This document shows positions 10,439 to 21,253 of a stretch of DNA of 64,000 nt, piece after piece (positions within the stretch are counted from its first letter, which is position 1; every line of letters starts with the position of its first letter). The stretch is from Agreia sp. Leaf210 (GTDB lineage: Bacteria; Actinomycetota; Actinomycetes; Actinomycetales; Microbacteriaceae): the NCBI RefSeq assembly GCF_001421485.1, contig NZ_LMKK01000003.1, forward strand, positions 744,001-808,000. The letters run 5' to 3'. A model generated the notes under the pieces. It searched no databases and was not told the origin of the DNA. It saw nothing but the letters and a program-made list of their open reading frames with translations. The position numbers were made by a program, and so were the translations under genes.

Positions 10439-11652
10439 CGGACCTTCTTCTGAGACAGCCCGTCGGCTGTGGCCTCGCTGTGCCTCGAGATCGAGAGCAC
10501 GATGCCGATCGCCACCAGGGTGGTCACGAGCGCCGAGCCTCCCGACGATATGAGCGGTAGGGGCACACCGAGGACCGGGACGACCTGCAGGACCACCGCG
10601 ATGTTCACGAACGCCTGGCCGATGAGCCAAACCATGACCGACCCCGTGACGACTCTCGAGAAGAGGTCGGTCGACGACCTCACGATGCGCAGGAACGACA
10701 CGGCCAGGACGACGAAGAGTGCGAGCACGACGATCGCGCCGACGAGCCCCAGCTCCTCACCGATGATGGCGAAGATGAAGTCGTTATCCGCGGCGGGCAG
10801 CCAGAGCCACTTGGCCTTGCTGTTACCCAGACCGACTCCGAACACTCCCCCGGCGGCCATGGCCCAGTCGGCGTGCTGGTTCTGGTACGACAGACCCGTC
10901 TGGTCACCCGAACCGATGCCGAGGAAGTTCTCGATGCGCGACAACCTGTTCGAGCTCGTGAGAGCGATCACGAGGGTCAGGGCGATCCCGATGAGCACGG
11001 GGATGACGAGGAGACGGAACTTGATGCCCGCGAAGAACAGCGCACCGAAGACGAGTGCCGTCATGATCATGACGGTGCCGAGGTCGCCTCCGAGCATCAC
11101 GACGAAGATACCCAGCCCGGCAACGGGCAACGCGGGAATCAAGACGTGGCCCCACCGATGCAGATGCGGCTCCTTCTTCGACAGGATCACTCCGAGCCAG
11201 GCGACCAGACCGACCTTGATGAGCTCCGACGGTTGCGCATTGAATCCGCCGATGCCGATCCAGTTGCGATTGCCGCCGACCTCGATGCCGAGCGGAGTGA
11301 AGAGGACGAGCAGCTGGAGAACGATCCCCGCCACCAACGGCAGCCAGGCCCAGCGCCGCCAGACGCGGACGGGGAGTTGGGAAATGATGAGCATGAGGGG
11401 AACGCCGATGACCGCGAAGATGGCCTGGCGCCAGAACACCCCGAACGATCCCTGCGAGCCCGCGTACGACGACACCGAGCTCGAGGAGAGCACCATAACG
11501 AGGCCGAAGAGCAAAAGGAACAGGGTCGTTCCGAGAAGAAGGAAGTAGCTCCGCGATTCGGGCTGCAAGGCCCGGCCGAGGGAGATCCGCGCGGTGCGGG
11601 CAGAACGAGCCTGCTCAGTCGAGGAGGTGGGGGCGCTCGTTCGGGGCTTCAC
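10435..11652 (-). CDS. ftsW: SEDS peptidoglycan polymerase FtsW
   Basis: Septal glycosyltransferase that polymerises lipid II with FtsI. About ten hydrophobic segments; SEDS motifs include NWIGIGGFNAQPSELIKVGL and, near the end, GQAFVNIAVVLQVVPVLGVPLPLISSGG (only part of a longer conserved block). The start is set at GTG 11652, giving 405 residues and a short Ser/Thr-rich cytoplasmic tail; it overlaps the murD end by 38 bases. An open frame reaches 11895 but is the murD shadow. The true start could be a few codons different. Confidence 0.92.
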   Translation of the reverse strand: MKPRTSAPTSSTEQARSARTARISLGRALQPESRSYFLLLGTTLFLLLFGLVMVLSSSSVSSYAGSQGSFGVFWRQAIFAVIGVPLMLIISQLPVRVWRRWAWLPLVAGIVLQLLVLFTPLGIEVGGNRNWIGIGGFNAQPSELIKVGLVAWLGVILSKKEPHLHRWGHVLIPALPVAGLGIFVVMLGGDLGTVMIMTALVFGALFFAGIKFRLLVIPVLIGIALTLVIALTSSNRLSRIENFLGIGSGDQTGLSYQNQHADWAMAAGGVFGVGLGNSKAKWLWLPAADNDFIFAIIGEELGLVGAIVVLALFVVLAVSFLRIVRSSTDLFSRVVTGSVMVWLIGQAFVNIAVVLQVVPVLGVPLPLISSGGSALVTTLVAIGIVLSISRHSEATADGLSQKKVR

Positions 11653-13234
11653 CGTCGAGGCCGGCGTCGTGGTCGGTCTCAGCGTCTGCGGGCGCAGCGT
11701 GTGAGGCCGAACGCCCGGTCGTGTCGTCGTCAGTCGGATCGCCTCCCAGGTAGTTTCGCACGGCGTGTGCGAAGCGGTCGCCACGGTCGGAGTAGTCGGT
11801 GAATTGATCCATCGACGCGGCCGCCGGTGCCAGAAGCACCACGTCGCCAGCCACCGCGAGAGCAGCAGCCAGTTCGACGGCGACCGACATGACACTCTTA
11901 GTCTCCGTGCCCGTCACCTCTCGCACGGGAAGGTGCGGCGCGTGTCGCTGGAATGCCTCCCGAAGCGCGGTTCGATCCTCGCCGACCAGCACGACTCCGC
12001 GCATCTTGGCCGCGCGTGCGCGCACCAGCGGCTCGATGTCGACGCCCTTCAAGAGTCCTCCCGCGATCCAGACCACCGACGGATACGCCGAGAGCGATGC
12101 GGCGGCCGCGTGCGGGTTCGTGGCCTTCGAGTCGTCGACCCAGGTGATGTCGTTGCGGATCTCGACGACCTCGATGCGATGCCGGTCGAGATGAAACGTG
12201 TCGAGGGCCGAGCGGATCGCAGGAATCGTGACGCCCACGCTGCGTGCGAGCGCCGTAGCGGCCAGGACATCGGCCACCGTGTGCGGAGCGCCCAGACCGG
12301 CAGCGGCCAAGCGGGCGACCGTGGTGACCTCGAGAGCCGAGCTGTGCCGGTCGTCGTGGAAAGCCCGGTCGACCAGGATGCCGTCGACGATACCGAGATC
12401 GCTGGGGCCGGGCACACCGAGGTCGAATCCGATGGCGCGAGCACCCTCGACGACCTCTGCGCCTTCCACCATCTTCAGGGTCAGCTCGTCGGCGCGGTTG
12501 TAGACGCAGGCGCTGCGAGTGTTCGTGTAGACCCGAGCCTTGGCGGCGACGTAGGCCTCCATCGATCCGTGCCAGTCGAGATGGTCTTCGGCGACGTTGA
12601 GACAGACGGCTGCCCACGGCGACATGCTCGATGTCGAGTGGAGCTGATAGCTCGACAGCTCGACCACGAAGACGTCGAAACCCTGCGGATCGCGCACGGC
12701 ATCCAGAACGGGCACTCCGATATTCCCGCACGGCGCCGCGCGCAGCCCACCGGCGGCCAGCATGGCGGCCGTCAGCTGGACGGTGGTCGTCTTGCCGTTC
12801 GTGCCGGTGACCGCGATCCATTCAGCCGGAGCGCTGCCGGCGCCCGAGACGCCGACCTTGTCTCGCAGTCTCCACGCCAGCTCGACGTCGCCCCATACGG
12901 GGATGCCCCGTTCGATCGCCCAGGTGATCGCCGAGTGGTCCGGGTGAAACCCCGGCGAGACGACCAGCAGTTCGGGATCGAGCGATTCGAGCTCGGCGGG
13001 AACCGAGTCCAGCGACGTGGCCTGCACGAGCTCGGCGCCGATCACCTCGAGCATGAGCCGGTAGCGGTCGTCGACCTTCTCTGCGACCACGAGAACGCGC
13101 GAGCCGAGTTCGGCGAGCGTGTCCGCAACGGAGAAGCCCGTGACGCCGAGTCCGAGGACTCCGACACGGAGTCCGGACCAGTCGTGGTGCCAGCTGGTGA
13201 GATCGAGCGCCCTGCCGGAAGCGGGATCGGTCAT
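11615..13234 (-). CDS. murD: UDP-MurNAc-L-Ala--D-glutamate ligase
   Basis: Adds D-Glu to the peptidoglycan precursor. N-terminal nucleotide-binding motif [15 protein letters not shown] (26-40), P-loop TGTNGKTT (143-150), and the C-terminal domain with [11 protein letters not shown] and WIAGGLLKG are present. At 539 residues it is longer than usual: after the normal end (GDRFAHAV) there is an extra tail of about 45 residues, acidic and Thr/Ala-rich, which overlaps the ftsW start. ATG 13234 overlaps the mraY stop (ATGA). Confidence 0.95.
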   Translation of the reverse strand: MTDPASGRALDLTSWHHDWSGLRVGVLGLGVTGFSVADTLAELGSRVLVVAEKVDDRYRLMLEVIGAELVQATSLDSVPAELESLDPELLVVSPGFHPDHSAITWAIERGIPVWGDVELAWRLRDKVGVSGAGSAPAEWIAVTGTNGKTTTVQLTAAMLAAGGLRAAPCGNIGVPVLDAVRDPQGFDVFVVELSSYQLHSTSSMSPWAAVCLNVAEDHLDWHGSMEAYVAAKARVYTNTRSACVYNRADELTLKMVEGAEVVEGARAIGFDLGVPGPSDLGIVDGILVDRAFHDDRHSSALEVTTVARLAAAGLGAPHTVADVLAATALARSVGVTIPAIRSALDTFHLDRHRIEVVEIRNDITWVDDSKATNPHAAAASLSAYPSVVWIAGGLLKGVDIEPLVRARAAKMRGVVLVGEDRTALREAFQRHAPHLPVREVTGTETKSVMSVAVELAAALAVAGDVVLLAPAAASMDQFTDYSDRGDRFAHAVRNYLGGDPTDDDTTGRSASHAAPADAETDHDAGLDGEAPNERPHLLD

Positions 13235-14328
13235 CGCGAGATCCACTCGAGGTAGAAGGACCCGACGCCGGCGGCGACGAGAATTCCGGCGATGATCCAG
13301 AATCTCACCACGATGGTGACCTCTGCCCACCCCTTCACCTCGAAATGGTGATGGAGCGGGCTGGCGAGCCAGATGCGCTTGCCCTTGGTGAGCTTGAAGT
13401 ACGTGAGTTGGATGACGACCTGACCGGCGACGATCACGAAGATACCGCCGATGACGACGAGGAGCAGTTCCGTGCGGCTGAGGATGGCCAGCGCAGCGAG
13501 TGCGCCACCGAGTGCGAGCGAGCCGGTGTCGCCGAGGAAGATCTTCGCCGGGTTGGTGTTCCACCACAGGAATCCGATGAGAGCGCCGACAATGGCGGCG
13601 GCGACGATCGCCAGATCTAGAGGGTCCCGCACTTCGTAGCACTTGCCGAGCACATCGGAGGCGAGATTCGGGTTGAAGCAGTTCTGACTGTCCTGCCAGA
13701 ACCCGATGAAGATGAAGGCTCCGATGGCGAGGATGCTCGATCCGGGCGCCAGACCGTCGAGACCGTCTGTCAGATTCACGCCATTCGACGTGCCCATGAC
13801 GATCACACAGACCCAGACGACGAAGGCGATGACGATGACGGCGGGGATGACGAGCATGTCGAAGTCGATGTGCGTGTCGCGCACGATCGAGATCGCCGTC
13901 GAGGCCGGTGTCACGCCGTTGCCGTCAGGGAAGTTCAACGCGAGGATCGCGAAGGCGACGCCGACCACGATCTGGCCGATGAGCTTGGCCGCCGGGCCGA
14001 GACCCAGGCTGCGCTTCCGATGCGTCTTGATGAAGTCGTCGATGAATCCCACGACGGCGAGACCGACCATCAGGAAGAGCACGAGGAGTGCGGAGATCGA
14101 GATGCCGCGTTGAGTCAGGAGCAGCGCGACGAAGTAGCCGAACAGGGTCGCCAGCACGATGACGATTCCGCCCATCGTCGGCGTTCCGCGCTTCACGTGG
14201 TGCGTCTCCGGGCCATCCATGTTGATGAACTGGCCCCACGCCAGCCGTTTGAAGAGCCGGATGAAGACGGGGGTCATGAGCAGTGTGAAAACCATGGAGA
14301 TGGCCCCGGCTGCGAGAAGGGTTTTCAT
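13231..14328 (-). CDS. mraY: Phospho-MurNAc-pentapeptide transferase
   Basis: Integral membrane enzyme that transfers phospho-MurNAc-pentapeptide to undecaprenyl phosphate, making lipid I. It has ten hydrophobic segments in 365 residues. Signature blocks are the first loop [33 protein letters not shown] (catalytic acidic pair), [30 protein letters not shown] and the histidine loop [12 protein letters not shown]. It overlaps murF by 4 bases. Confidence 0.98.
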   Translation of the reverse strand: MKTLLAAGAISMVFTLLMTPVFIRLFKRLAWGQFINMDGPETHHVKRGTPTMGGIVIVLATLFGYFVALLLTQRGISISALLVLFLMVGLAVVGFIDDFIKTHRKRSLGLGPAAKLIGQIVVGVAFAILALNFPDGNGVTPASTAISIVRDTHIDFDMLVIPAVIVIAFVVWVCVIVMGTSNGVNLTDGLDGLAPGSSILAIGAFIFIGFWQDSQNCFNPNLASDVLGKCYEVRDPLDLAIVAAAIVGALIGFLWWNTNPAKIFLGDTGSLALGGALAALAILSRTELLLVVIGGIFVIVAGQVVIQLTYFKLTKGKRIWLASPLHHHFEVKGWAEVTIVVRFWIIAGILVAAGVGSFYLEWISR

Positions 14329-15749
14329 GCGAAGAGCTCCCCCAGTCGGTCTCCGAGAAACCTGAGCCCCGCGGAGTTCGACGACTTGACGAACACGATG
14401 TCACCCGGTCTCAGCTCGGGAGCAAGCGCGTCGTAGGCTTCGTCGGCGGTGTCGACGAACTGCGACTCGCCATCCCACGATCCTTCGTGCGTCGCAGCGA
14501 GGTGCAGGGCTCGTGCGCCCTCTCCCACGACGATCAGCTTCTCGATGCCGAGCCGCACGATCATGCGACCGATGCGGTCGTGTTCTTCGAGCGAGAATTC
14601 ACCGAGCTCGCTCATCTCGCCGAGGACCGCGATCTTGCGCGATGTCGGCGTCGCGATCTGGGCAAGCGTCTTGAGCCCCGCGACCATCGAGTCCGGGCTC
14701 GCGTTGTAGGCGTCGTTGATGACGGTCACATTGTCGCGTCCTCCGAGCACCTCCATGCGCCAACGCTCCGCACGCGTCACCGCCTGCAGTCCATCGACGA
14801 TGCGGTCGATGCCGACGCCGAGGCTCTCTGCTGCAGCCGCGGCGGCCAGAGCGTTCATGACGTGATGTTCGCCGAGCACTCTGAACCGCATAGCTCGGCT
14901 CTCGCCCGACGCGAGAGTCAACGTGAACTCCGTGCCGCCGGCGTGCGCGGACACGTCGTGCGCCCGCACGGCGGCCCGCTCGTCGAGGCCGAACCAGACG
15001 ACTCGCGCCGCGGTCTTGTCGGCCATCCCCGCGACTCGAGGGTCATCGATGTTCAACACCGCGACATCCGTGTCGTCGAGATCGGTGACCATCTCGGTCT
15101 TCGTGGCCAACGTCGTGGCGATCCCGCCGAACTCTCCCGCGTGGGCGAGCCCCACTGTGAGCACCACACCGACATCGGGTTTGGCCATGCGGACCAGCCG
15201 CGTGATCTCCCCCGGGCCGGATGCGCCCATCTCGGCGACGAGGTACCTGGTCGACGGCGTCAGTTTGAGCATGGTGAGCGGAGCGCCCACCTCGTTGTTG
15301 AACGAGTCGCGGGGCGCGACCGTCTCGCCCTCGGCATCGAGGATCGAGCGGAGGAGGTTCTTCGTGGTGGTCTTGCCGTTCGATCCCGTGATGCCCACGA
15401 TGCGCAGCAGTCCGTGCTGCCGAACACGGCGTACCACCTCGGTCGCCAGTGCTCCCAGCGCTAGCACGGCGTCATCGACGACGATCTGAGCGACGAGCGC
15501 ATCAGACGTGCGCTCGGCGATCACCAGGGCCGCACCGGCGGACACTGCCTTGTCGATGAACAGGAATCCATCGCTGAATTCGCCGGGCTTCGCCACGAAG
15601 ATGCCGCCGTCGCGAATCTCTCGAGAGTCGGTGTCGATGACCCCGGAGACGACGGTGTCGGACGAGATGCCCGCAGCCGCGATGGCGTCGGGAATGACCA
15701 GTCGGCCGCCGATGATGCCGGCGATGTCTTGAAGTGTGAGTTGGAGCAT
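14325..15749 (-). CDS. murF: UDP-MurNAc-tripeptide--D-Ala-D-Ala ligase
   Basis: Completes the UDP-MurNAc pentapeptide. The P-loop is [11 protein letters not shown] (about 119-129), with the N-terminal MurF domain ([15 protein letters not shown]), the central [10 protein letters not shown] block, and [13 protein letters not shown] at the nucleotide site. It has 474 residues. ATG 15749 lies 3 bases after the murE stop, so the two are probably cotranslated. Confidence 0.97.
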   Translation of the reverse strand: MLQLTLQDIAGIIGGRLVIPDAIAAAGISSDTVVSGVIDTDSREIRDGGIFVAKPGEFSDGFLFIDKAVSAGAALVIAERTSDALVAQIVVDDAVLALGALATEVVRRVRQHGLLRIVGITGSNGKTTTKNLLRSILDAEGETVAPRDSFNNEVGAPLTMLKLTPSTRYLVAEMGASGPGEITRLVRMAKPDVGVVLTVGLAHAGEFGGIATTLATKTEMVTDLDDTDVAVLNIDDPRVAGMADKTAARVVWFGLDERAAVRAHDVSAHAGGTEFTLTLASGESRAMRFRVLGEHHVMNALAAAAAAESLGVGIDRIVDGLQAVTRAERWRMEVLGGRDNVTVINDAYNASPDSMVAGLKTLAQIATPTSRKIAVLGEMSELGEFSLEEHDRIGRMIVRLGIEKLIVVGEGARALHLAATHEGSWDGESQFVDTADEAYDALAPELRPGDIVFVKSSNSAGLRFLGDRLGELFA

Positions 15750-15752
15750 GGG

Positions 15753-17312
15753 TCAGAGCCATCCGTATTCCTGCAGGGCGAGCCGTGCCTCGTCGCGCGC
15801 GGAATAGGGAATCTTCTCGCCCGCGACTTCCTGATAGTCCTCGTGGCCCGGACCGGCATGCAGAATCACGTCGCCCTCGCCGGCCACGGAAAGTGCCTTG
15901 CGGAACGCGAGCCGGGGGTCGGGAACCTCGTAGAGCTCGACGTCGCCTCGGGCCGCTCGCGCGGCATCCAGAAGAACCGATCGGATAGACGCCGGGTCTT
16001 CGAACCGCGGGTTGTAGTCGGTGATGACGACGACGTCGGCGAGCCTGGCGGCGATCGACGCCATGTCGACCCTCTTGGTCGTGTCCCTGTCTCCGTCGGC
16101 ACCGAAGACCATGATGACCCGGCCATCGGTGACGCGCCGGAGCGCCTCGAGCGCACTCTGGAACGCATCCGGACTGTGCCCGTAGTCGATGTAGACCCGC
16201 GGTCCCGCGTCGGCGGACACCTTCTCGGCACGACCTGGCACGAAGGCGTCGATTCCTCCGTCTCGATCGAGCACATGCGCGATGGCCTCGAGGTCGTACC
16301 CCGATTCGACGAGCATCACGATCGCGAGTGCCGCGTTCTCGGCCATGAAGCGGCCGAGGATGGGAATGCTCGTGGTGAGGGAACGGTGATCGGGGCCCTC
16401 GATGCTGAACCGCGTGAAGTCGACGGTCTCTTCGAGGATCGTGACCTGCCAGTCTGCGGGGACGCCGGTCTTGGTCGAGATCGTCGCGACCGGAATCCGT
16501 GACTCGTCAGCGAGGCGGGCACCCCATTCGCCGTCGACGAGCACCACTCCGCGCCGAGCCCGATCGGGCTCGAACAGGGCGCGTTTGGCCTCGAAGTAGT
16601 CTTCCATGCGGCCGTAGTCGTCGAGATGGTCGTGCGTGAGATTCGTGAACCCGACGACGTCGAAGACGATGCCATCGACGCGGTGACGAGTCAGAGCCTG
16701 CGCCGAGACCTCGATGATGACCGACCGCACCTCCGCCTCGCGCATGCGAGCGAGTAGAGCATGCACCTCGGTCGCCTCCGGCGTCGTCAAGGTGCTCGTG
16801 ATTCGGAGCTCGCCTATGCCGCGCTCGGCCGTCGTGCTGAAGCCCGCCACGATGCCGAGTTGCGACAGGATCGCGTCGAGGATGTACGTGACGCTCGTCT
16901 TGCCGTTGGTGCCTGTGACCCCGAAGAGAGTGGGCGGGTCGTCGAGCGTGCGATAGATCCAGGCTGACACAGCACCCAGAGCCTCGCGAGGCTGCGGCGT
17001 GACGATCACCGGGAGTCCGCTGTCTGCGGCTAGCTCGGCGCCCTGCGCATCGGTGAGGATCGCCACCGCGCCGCTTTGAGCGGCGGCCGAGGCGAACGTC
17101 GCTCCGTGCACATTGCGTCCGGGCAGACCGACATAGAGATCACCGGGCACGATGTCTCGCGACGTCAGGCTGATCCCGGTGACGGAGTCGGGTGCGAATT
17201 CGCCGATCTGCTCCAGCTCGAAGTCTGCGACGAGCTGTGAAAGCGATCGTGCGATCGGATGTTCCGGGCGCAGTCCCTGCGAAACCCGATCCGGCACAGA
17301 TGACTCCTTCAT
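15753..17312 (-). CDS. murE: UDP-MurNAc-L-Ala-D-Glu ligase for the third residue
   Basis: Adds the diamino acid (or equivalent) at peptide position 3. P-loop [10 protein letters not shown] is at 131-140; the carbamylated-lysine region and C-terminal ligase domain are intact over 519 residues. The specificity motif, DNPR in meso-DAP enzymes, reads D-Y-N-P-R here with Tyr433 in place of the motif Asp, so the amino acid used is uncertain. Microbacteriaceae have B-type peptidoglycan with varied residues at this position, which fits. ATG 17312 directly abuts the ftsI stop. Confidence 0.95.
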   Translation of the reverse strand: MKESSVPDRVSQGLRPEHPIARSLSQLVADFELEQIGEFAPDSVTGISLTSRDIVPGDLYVGLPGRNVHGATFASAAAQSGAVAILTDAQGAELAADSGLPVIVTPQPREALGAVSAWIYRTLDDPPTLFGVTGTNGKTSVTYILDAILSQLGIVAGFSTTAERGIGELRITSTLTTPEATEVHALLARMREAEVRSVIIEVSAQALTRHRVDGIVFDVVGFTNLTHDHLDDYGRMEDYFEAKRALFEPDRARRGVVLVDGEWGARLADESRIPVATISTKTGVPADWQVTILEETVDFTRFSIEGPDHRSLTTSIPILGRFMAENAALAIVMLVESGYDLEAIAHVLDRDGGIDAFVPGRAEKVSADAGPRVYIDYGHSPDAFQSALEALRRVTDGRVIMVFGADGDRDTTKRVDMASIAARLADVVVITDYNPRFEDPASIRSVLLDAARAARGDVELYEVPDPRLAFRKALSVAGEGDVILHAGPGHEDYQEVAGEKIPYSARDEARLALQEYGWL

Positions 17313-19100
17313 TCAGTAAGTAGTGGGTAGATCGGGGGCGGGAACCGTGGAGGGCTGCACCCGATACGTCTTCAGCGCCTGCGACAGCACCTTCTGGAAG
17401 ACCGGCGCGGCGGCCAGTCCAGATGTAATGGTAACGGGCTTCCTGATGGTCACCGAAACGACGTACTGAGGATCGTCCGATGGTGCCATACCGGCCATCG
17501 AGGTGAGGTATGCCCCGCCATATGCACCCGAACCATTGCTCATCTCGGCCGTTCCGGTCTTTGCCGACACTCGGTATCCCGGGATCTTCAGGGCGTCTGC
17601 GGCGTAACCGGTGGTGGCGACCGACTCCATCATGTGCACCGTGTCCTGAGCCGCCTGAGGCGAGATGACCTGCTCGCCGGTCGACGTGGGCGGAGCATCC
17701 GTCACCGTGCCGTCTTCGTGCTTGCACCCCTCGAAGAGCTGCACGGGCATACGCACGCCGTTGTTCGCGATCGCCTGGTAGGCACTCGCCATCTGCACGG
17801 CGGTCACGGTGAGCCCCTGGCCGAAGGTCGTGTTGTAGATCGTCTGATCGTCGAGCTGGGTGGGCCCGCTGACACCTCCGGGAAGAATGTCGCCCGAGTC
17901 CTCGCCGACGAAGCCGACCTCGGTCGGCTTTCCCAGATGGAACTTGTTCATGTAGTCCCAGCGCTGATCGACCGACATGTTGTTGCTGAGCATGGAGATG
18001 CCCGTGTTCGACGACTGTTCGATGACACCGGTCAAGGTCCAGGGCATGTCTGGGTGAAAGAACGAGTCATGGATGACGGCGCTGCCGGACTTGTACTCGT
18101 ATGGAGCCATGACCTGACTCGAGGGAGTCGCCGCTCCGGCGTCGATCAGCGAGGCGGCAGTGATCGACTTGAACGTCGATCCGGGCTCGAAGGGGTCGCT
18201 GAACACCTTCGCTCCGCGGAAGGCCGGGTCGGTGGCGTCGACGTTGTTCGGATCCACCGTGGGGTACTCGGCCGCCGTCAGGATCTTGCCCGTCTTGGCC
18301 TCGGTCACGACCACGGTGCCCGATTCGGCGCCGACCTCGGTGACGCGTTGCGCCAGAGCCTCCTGCGCGAAGTACTGCAGGTCGGCGTTGATCGTCAGTT
18401 GCACCTTGCCGCCGTCGACAGCTTTCTTGAGGGTCACGGTCGACCCGGGAATCGCCACTCCGTCTTCACCGGTCTCGGTCACCTCGCTGCCATCGCTGCC
18501 GGCGAGACAGGCGTTCTGCGTCAGCTCGGTACCGGCCAGGGCCGATCCATCCGCCCCCACGAAGCCCACGAGGTTGCCGGCGACGCTTCCATCGGGATAG
18601 GTGCGCGACTGATCGGCCTTGTAGTAGAGCCACGGGATGTCGAGGGCGCGGATCGCGTTGTACGTCGTGACATCGACCGACTTGGAGATCAGCGCGTAGC
18701 GCGAAGTCGGGTCCGCGGTGACGATGGCGGTGACCACAGACGGTTCCAATCCCATGACCGACGCGAGTTCGCCGATGGCCTGTTCTGCGCTGACCTTCAC
18801 TTCGCCGGTGCCGTCAGGGCCCGGGCGTTCGAACTCGGCGACGGCCGACGGGTCGGCCTCGATGGCGTACCGCAGGATGCTGGTGGCCAGGACGACGCCG
18901 TTGGCGTCGACGATGTCGCCTCGCGTTCCCAAGGTGACCGTGCTGTCGGACCTGCTCGCGAGAGAGATCGCGTTCAGGCTGTCTGCCTGCACGATCTGTA
19001 TGTCGACGAGCCTCACACAGAAGACGGAGACCACGGCGACGATGATGAGCACCGCGATGGTCACGCGTCCTCGAGTTGTTCTGGCTGTCGTCGGGGTCAC
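17313..19100 (-). CDS. ftsI: Septal penicillin-binding protein FtsI/PbpB
   Basis: Class B PBP, the septal transpeptidase partnered with FtsW. Short cytoplasmic tail, one membrane span (about 13-31, VTIAVLIIVAVVSVF), the PBP dimer domain, and a transpeptidase domain with SxxK at 308-311 (EPGSTFKS), SxN in EQSSNTG, and KTG in SAKTGTAE. No PASTA domains follow, unlike some Gram-positive homologues. GTG 19100 is the start; 41 bases separate it from ftsL. Confidence 0.97.
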   Translation of the reverse strand: MTPTTARTTRGRVTIAVLIIVAVVSVFCVRLVDIQIVQADSLNAISLASRSDSTVTLGTRGDIVDANGVVLATSILRYAIEADPSAVAEFERPGPDGTGEVKVSAEQAIGELASVMGLEPSVVTAIVTADPTSRYALISKSVDVTTYNAIRALDIPWLYYKADQSRTYPDGSVAGNLVGFVGADGSALAGTELTQNACLAGSDGSEVTETGEDGVAIPGSTVTLKKAVDGGKVQLTINADLQYFAQEALAQRVTEVGAESGTVVVTEAKTGKILTAAEYPTVDPNNVDATDPAFRGAKVFSDPFEPGSTFKSITAASLIDAGAATPSSQVMAPYEYKSGSAVIHDSFFHPDMPWTLTGVIEQSSNTGISMLSNNMSVDQRWDYMNKFHLGKPTEVGFVGEDSGDILPGGVSGPTQLDDQTIYNTTFGQGLTVTAVQMASAYQAIANNGVRMPVQLFEGCKHEDGTVTDAPPTSTGEQVISPQAAQDTVHMMESVATTGYAADALKIPGYRVSAKTGTAEMSNGSGAYGGAYLTSMAGMAPSDDPQYVVSVTIRKPVTITSGLAAAPVFQKVLSQALKTYRVQPSTVPAPDLPTTY

Positions 19101-19141
19101 GTGCGGCCTTTCATTCGGCTGATGAGCAGCTCACCGGTCGG

Positions 19142-19726
19142 TTAGTGCGTCTGTGGAGAAGGAAGAGCACCCTGCCACGGTACGCTCGGGTCCGGCGCGG
19201 CCGCCGGAGGCGCGCTCGACGCATCGGGAATGGGCGCGGCCTTCACGGGTTCGGGTTGCAGCAACGAGTTCGGGACGAGCGCCTGATTGGCGGTGATCGG
19301 TGCGTTGGCGGAGGTCGCAGGGGCAGGCGAGCCCAGAACCGCGCCGTCGGAGAGTCGAAGATAGACGGTGTTGCCGTTGGCGACCATCCCGAGTGCCTGT
19401 GCGTTCTGCACCAGGTTCTGCGGTGAGGAGAAGGCCGTCAGCTGCTCGCTCAGGGCCTGATTCGTTCGCGACAGATCTTTCAGCTTCGCCTGCTGCGCCG
19501 AGACTTGGTAGGCACCGTCGGAGAGGCCGATCGTGAGCAGGAGCTGCGCGAGCGCAATGATCGCGATTCCACCGATGGCGACCGCCGCGTAGACGATCCG
19601 CGGTCGGCGACGAGCGCGCGGCACCGCGTCGGGTGCCGGCCTGAGCCAGCGGCGCCGCGGCTCCGCCTCGGGGGCGGAGGCCGGCGCACCGAGTCGCGCG
19701 ATGGGCACGGTGGCCAGATTCGTCAT
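19142..19726 (-). CDS. ftsL: FtsL-like divisome protein
   Basis: Bitopic protein that activates FtsWI with FtsQ and FtsB. 194 residues: basic N-terminus, one membrane span at about 45-66 ([20 protein letters not shown]), a short coiled coil ([19 protein letters not shown]), then a long Pro/Ala-rich extracellular tail. The identification rests mainly on position between rsmH and ftsI and on topology; the sequence itself is poorly conserved. ATG 19726 overlaps the rsmH stop (ATGA). Confidence 0.85.
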   Translation of the reverse strand: MTNLATVPIARLGAPASAPEAEPRRRWLRPAPDAVPRARRRPRIVYAAVAIGGIAIIALAQLLLTIGLSDGAYQVSAQQAKLKDLSRTNQALSEQLTAFSSPQNLVQNAQALGMVANGNTVYLRLSDGAVLGSPAPATSANAPITANQALVPNSLLQPEPVKAAPIPDASSAPPAAAPDPSVPWQGALPSPQTH

Positions 19727-20679
19727 GAGGCACTCCTGATGCGTTCGGCAGCTCGAAAACGGACAGGGGTGGCGCGAGGGTTCTCGGCCTTCTCTTCATC
19801 GGTCGCCAGTTCGGCGCCACGCACGAGAAGCGACAGCTCCGGCTTGTGCTGCGGCAGCTCTACAGGAAGGCCCGGAGGTGCGGTCGACACACTCAACGCC
19901 TGAAGCGCGCGTTTGACGATGCGGTCCTCGAGTGACTGGTAAGACATGACGACGATGCGACCGCCGACCCGGAGCGTGCTGATGGCCGCGGGCACCGCAC
20001 GCTCCAGCACACTCAGTTCCTGGTTGACTTCGATGCGCAGAGCCTGGAAGACGCGTTTGGCCGGATGACCCGCCCGAGAGAGGGCGGCCGGCGTGGCCTG
20101 CTGAAGAAGATCGACGAGATCGGCGGAGCGTACCAGCGGCTGTTCTGCGCGCCGCTGCACGATGCGTCGCGCATAGCGGTCGGCCAGTTTCTCTTCTCCG
20201 TAGTCACGGAAGATGCGGCGGAGGTCGAATTCCGAGTACTCGGCCAGGATCATCTCCGCCGTCAGCGGCGCGTCCTGATCCATGCGCATGTCGAGCGGTG
20301 CGTCCTTGGAATAGGCGAACCCGCGCTCGGCTCTATCGAGCTGCATGCTCGACACACCGAGATCGAAGAGGATGCCGTCGACCGAGTCGATGTCGAGTTT
20401 CTGCAGAGCCGAGGCGATTTCGTCGTAGACGCAATGAACCAGGCGCACCCGATCGCCGAAGGGCTTGAGTCTGCCCTCGGCAAGGGCGAGAGCCTGGAGA
20501 TCGCGGTCGAGACCGACGAGCGTCAGTTCGGGAAAACGCGTGAGGAAAGCCTCTGCGTGACCGCCCAGGCCGAGCGTGGTGTCGACAAGAACGGCTCCGG
20601 GTCGTTCGAGCGCCGGGCCGAGGACGCTGATGCAGCGCTCGAGCATGACGGGGGTGTGGATGCGCGTGACGTCGTCCAT
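19723..20679 (-). CDS. rsmH: 16S rRNA (cytosine1402-N4)-methyltransferase
   Basis: SAM-dependent methylation of 16S rRNA C1402. The SAM-binding motif is [15 protein letters not shown] near the N-terminus; later blocks are [21 protein letters not shown] (only partly quoted motif), [18 protein letters not shown] and [14 protein letters not shown], all typical. ATG 20679 ([13 protein letters not shown]) fits the family start; an in-frame ATG at 20718 adds 13 residues with only a weak ribosome site. It is the second gene of the mraZ operon, 100 bases downstream. Confidence 0.96.
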   Translation of the reverse strand: MDDVTRIHTPVMLERCISVLGPALERPGAVLVDTTLGLGGHAEAFLTRFPELTLVGLDRDLQALALAEGRLKPFGDRVRLVHCVYDEIASALQKLDIDSVDGILFDLGVSSMQLDRAERGFAYSKDAPLDMRMDQDAPLTAEMILAEYSEFDLRRIFRDYGEEKLADRYARRIVQRRAEQPLVRSADLVDLLQQATPAALSRAGHPAKRVFQALRIEVNQELSVLERAVPAAISTLRVGGRIVVMSYQSLEDRIVKRALQALSVSTAPPGLPVELPQHKPELSLLVRGAELATDEEKAENPRATPVRFRAAERIRSAS

Positions 20680-20779
20680 GGTGTATCGACCTGTTCGTTC
20701 TGCCTGATCCCCATCCATTCCGACCTGGCACCGGGGAAGTGTGTCAGGGCGAGGAACGGCTGGGAGTCACGCGGAACGA

Positions 20780-21211
20780 CTAGAAGAGGCCGGGAATCAC
20801 CTCCTCGTCGGTTTCGGAGAACGCGGCCTCCTGGGCCGCCAGGTAGGTGTTCCATGCTTCGGCGTCCCAGATCTCGGCGCGCGATCCGGCGCCGATGACG
20901 ACCAGTTCTCGCTCGAGTCCTGCGTAGCTGCGCAGGTGGGCAGGAATGCTGACCCGGTTCTGCTTGTCGGGCACGGATGCATCGGCGCCAGACAGGAAGA
21001 CACGCATGTAGTCGCGGGCCTGCTTGCTGGTGACGGGAGCCTGTCGGATCTTGTTGTGGAGCTCTTCGAATTCGGACGAACTGAACACGTAGACGCAGTG
21101 CTCCTGCCCCCGTGTCAACACGACTCCACCTTCGAGTTCGTCTCGGAATTTCGCCGGGAGGATGATGCGACCTTTGTCGTCGAGTTTGGGAGCGTACGTG
21201 CCAAGGAACAT
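20780..21211 (-). CDS. mraZ: Transcriptional regulator MraZ
   Basis: AbrB-fold DNA-binding protein that represses its own dcw operon in several bacteria. Two SpoVT/AbrB-like repeats are visible: [22 protein letters not shown] near the start (the DKGR motif) and [17 protein letters not shown] in the second half. 143 residues, as usual. ATG 21211 has AAAGGA 5 nt upstream. The frame is open another 71 codons upstream, but that segment holds the operator repeats and is not family-like. Confidence 0.96.
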   Translation of the reverse strand: MFLGTYAPKLDDKGRIILPAKFRDELEGGVVLTRGQEHCVYVFSSSEFEELHNKIRQAPVTSKQARDYMRVFLSGADASVPDKQNRVSIPAHLRSYAGLERELVVIGAGSRAEIWDAEAWNTYLAAQEAAFSETDEEVIPGLF

Positions 21212-21253
21212 CGTCCTTTCTCCCCCTCGAATCCGGCCAGGTGTTGGGTGTTC

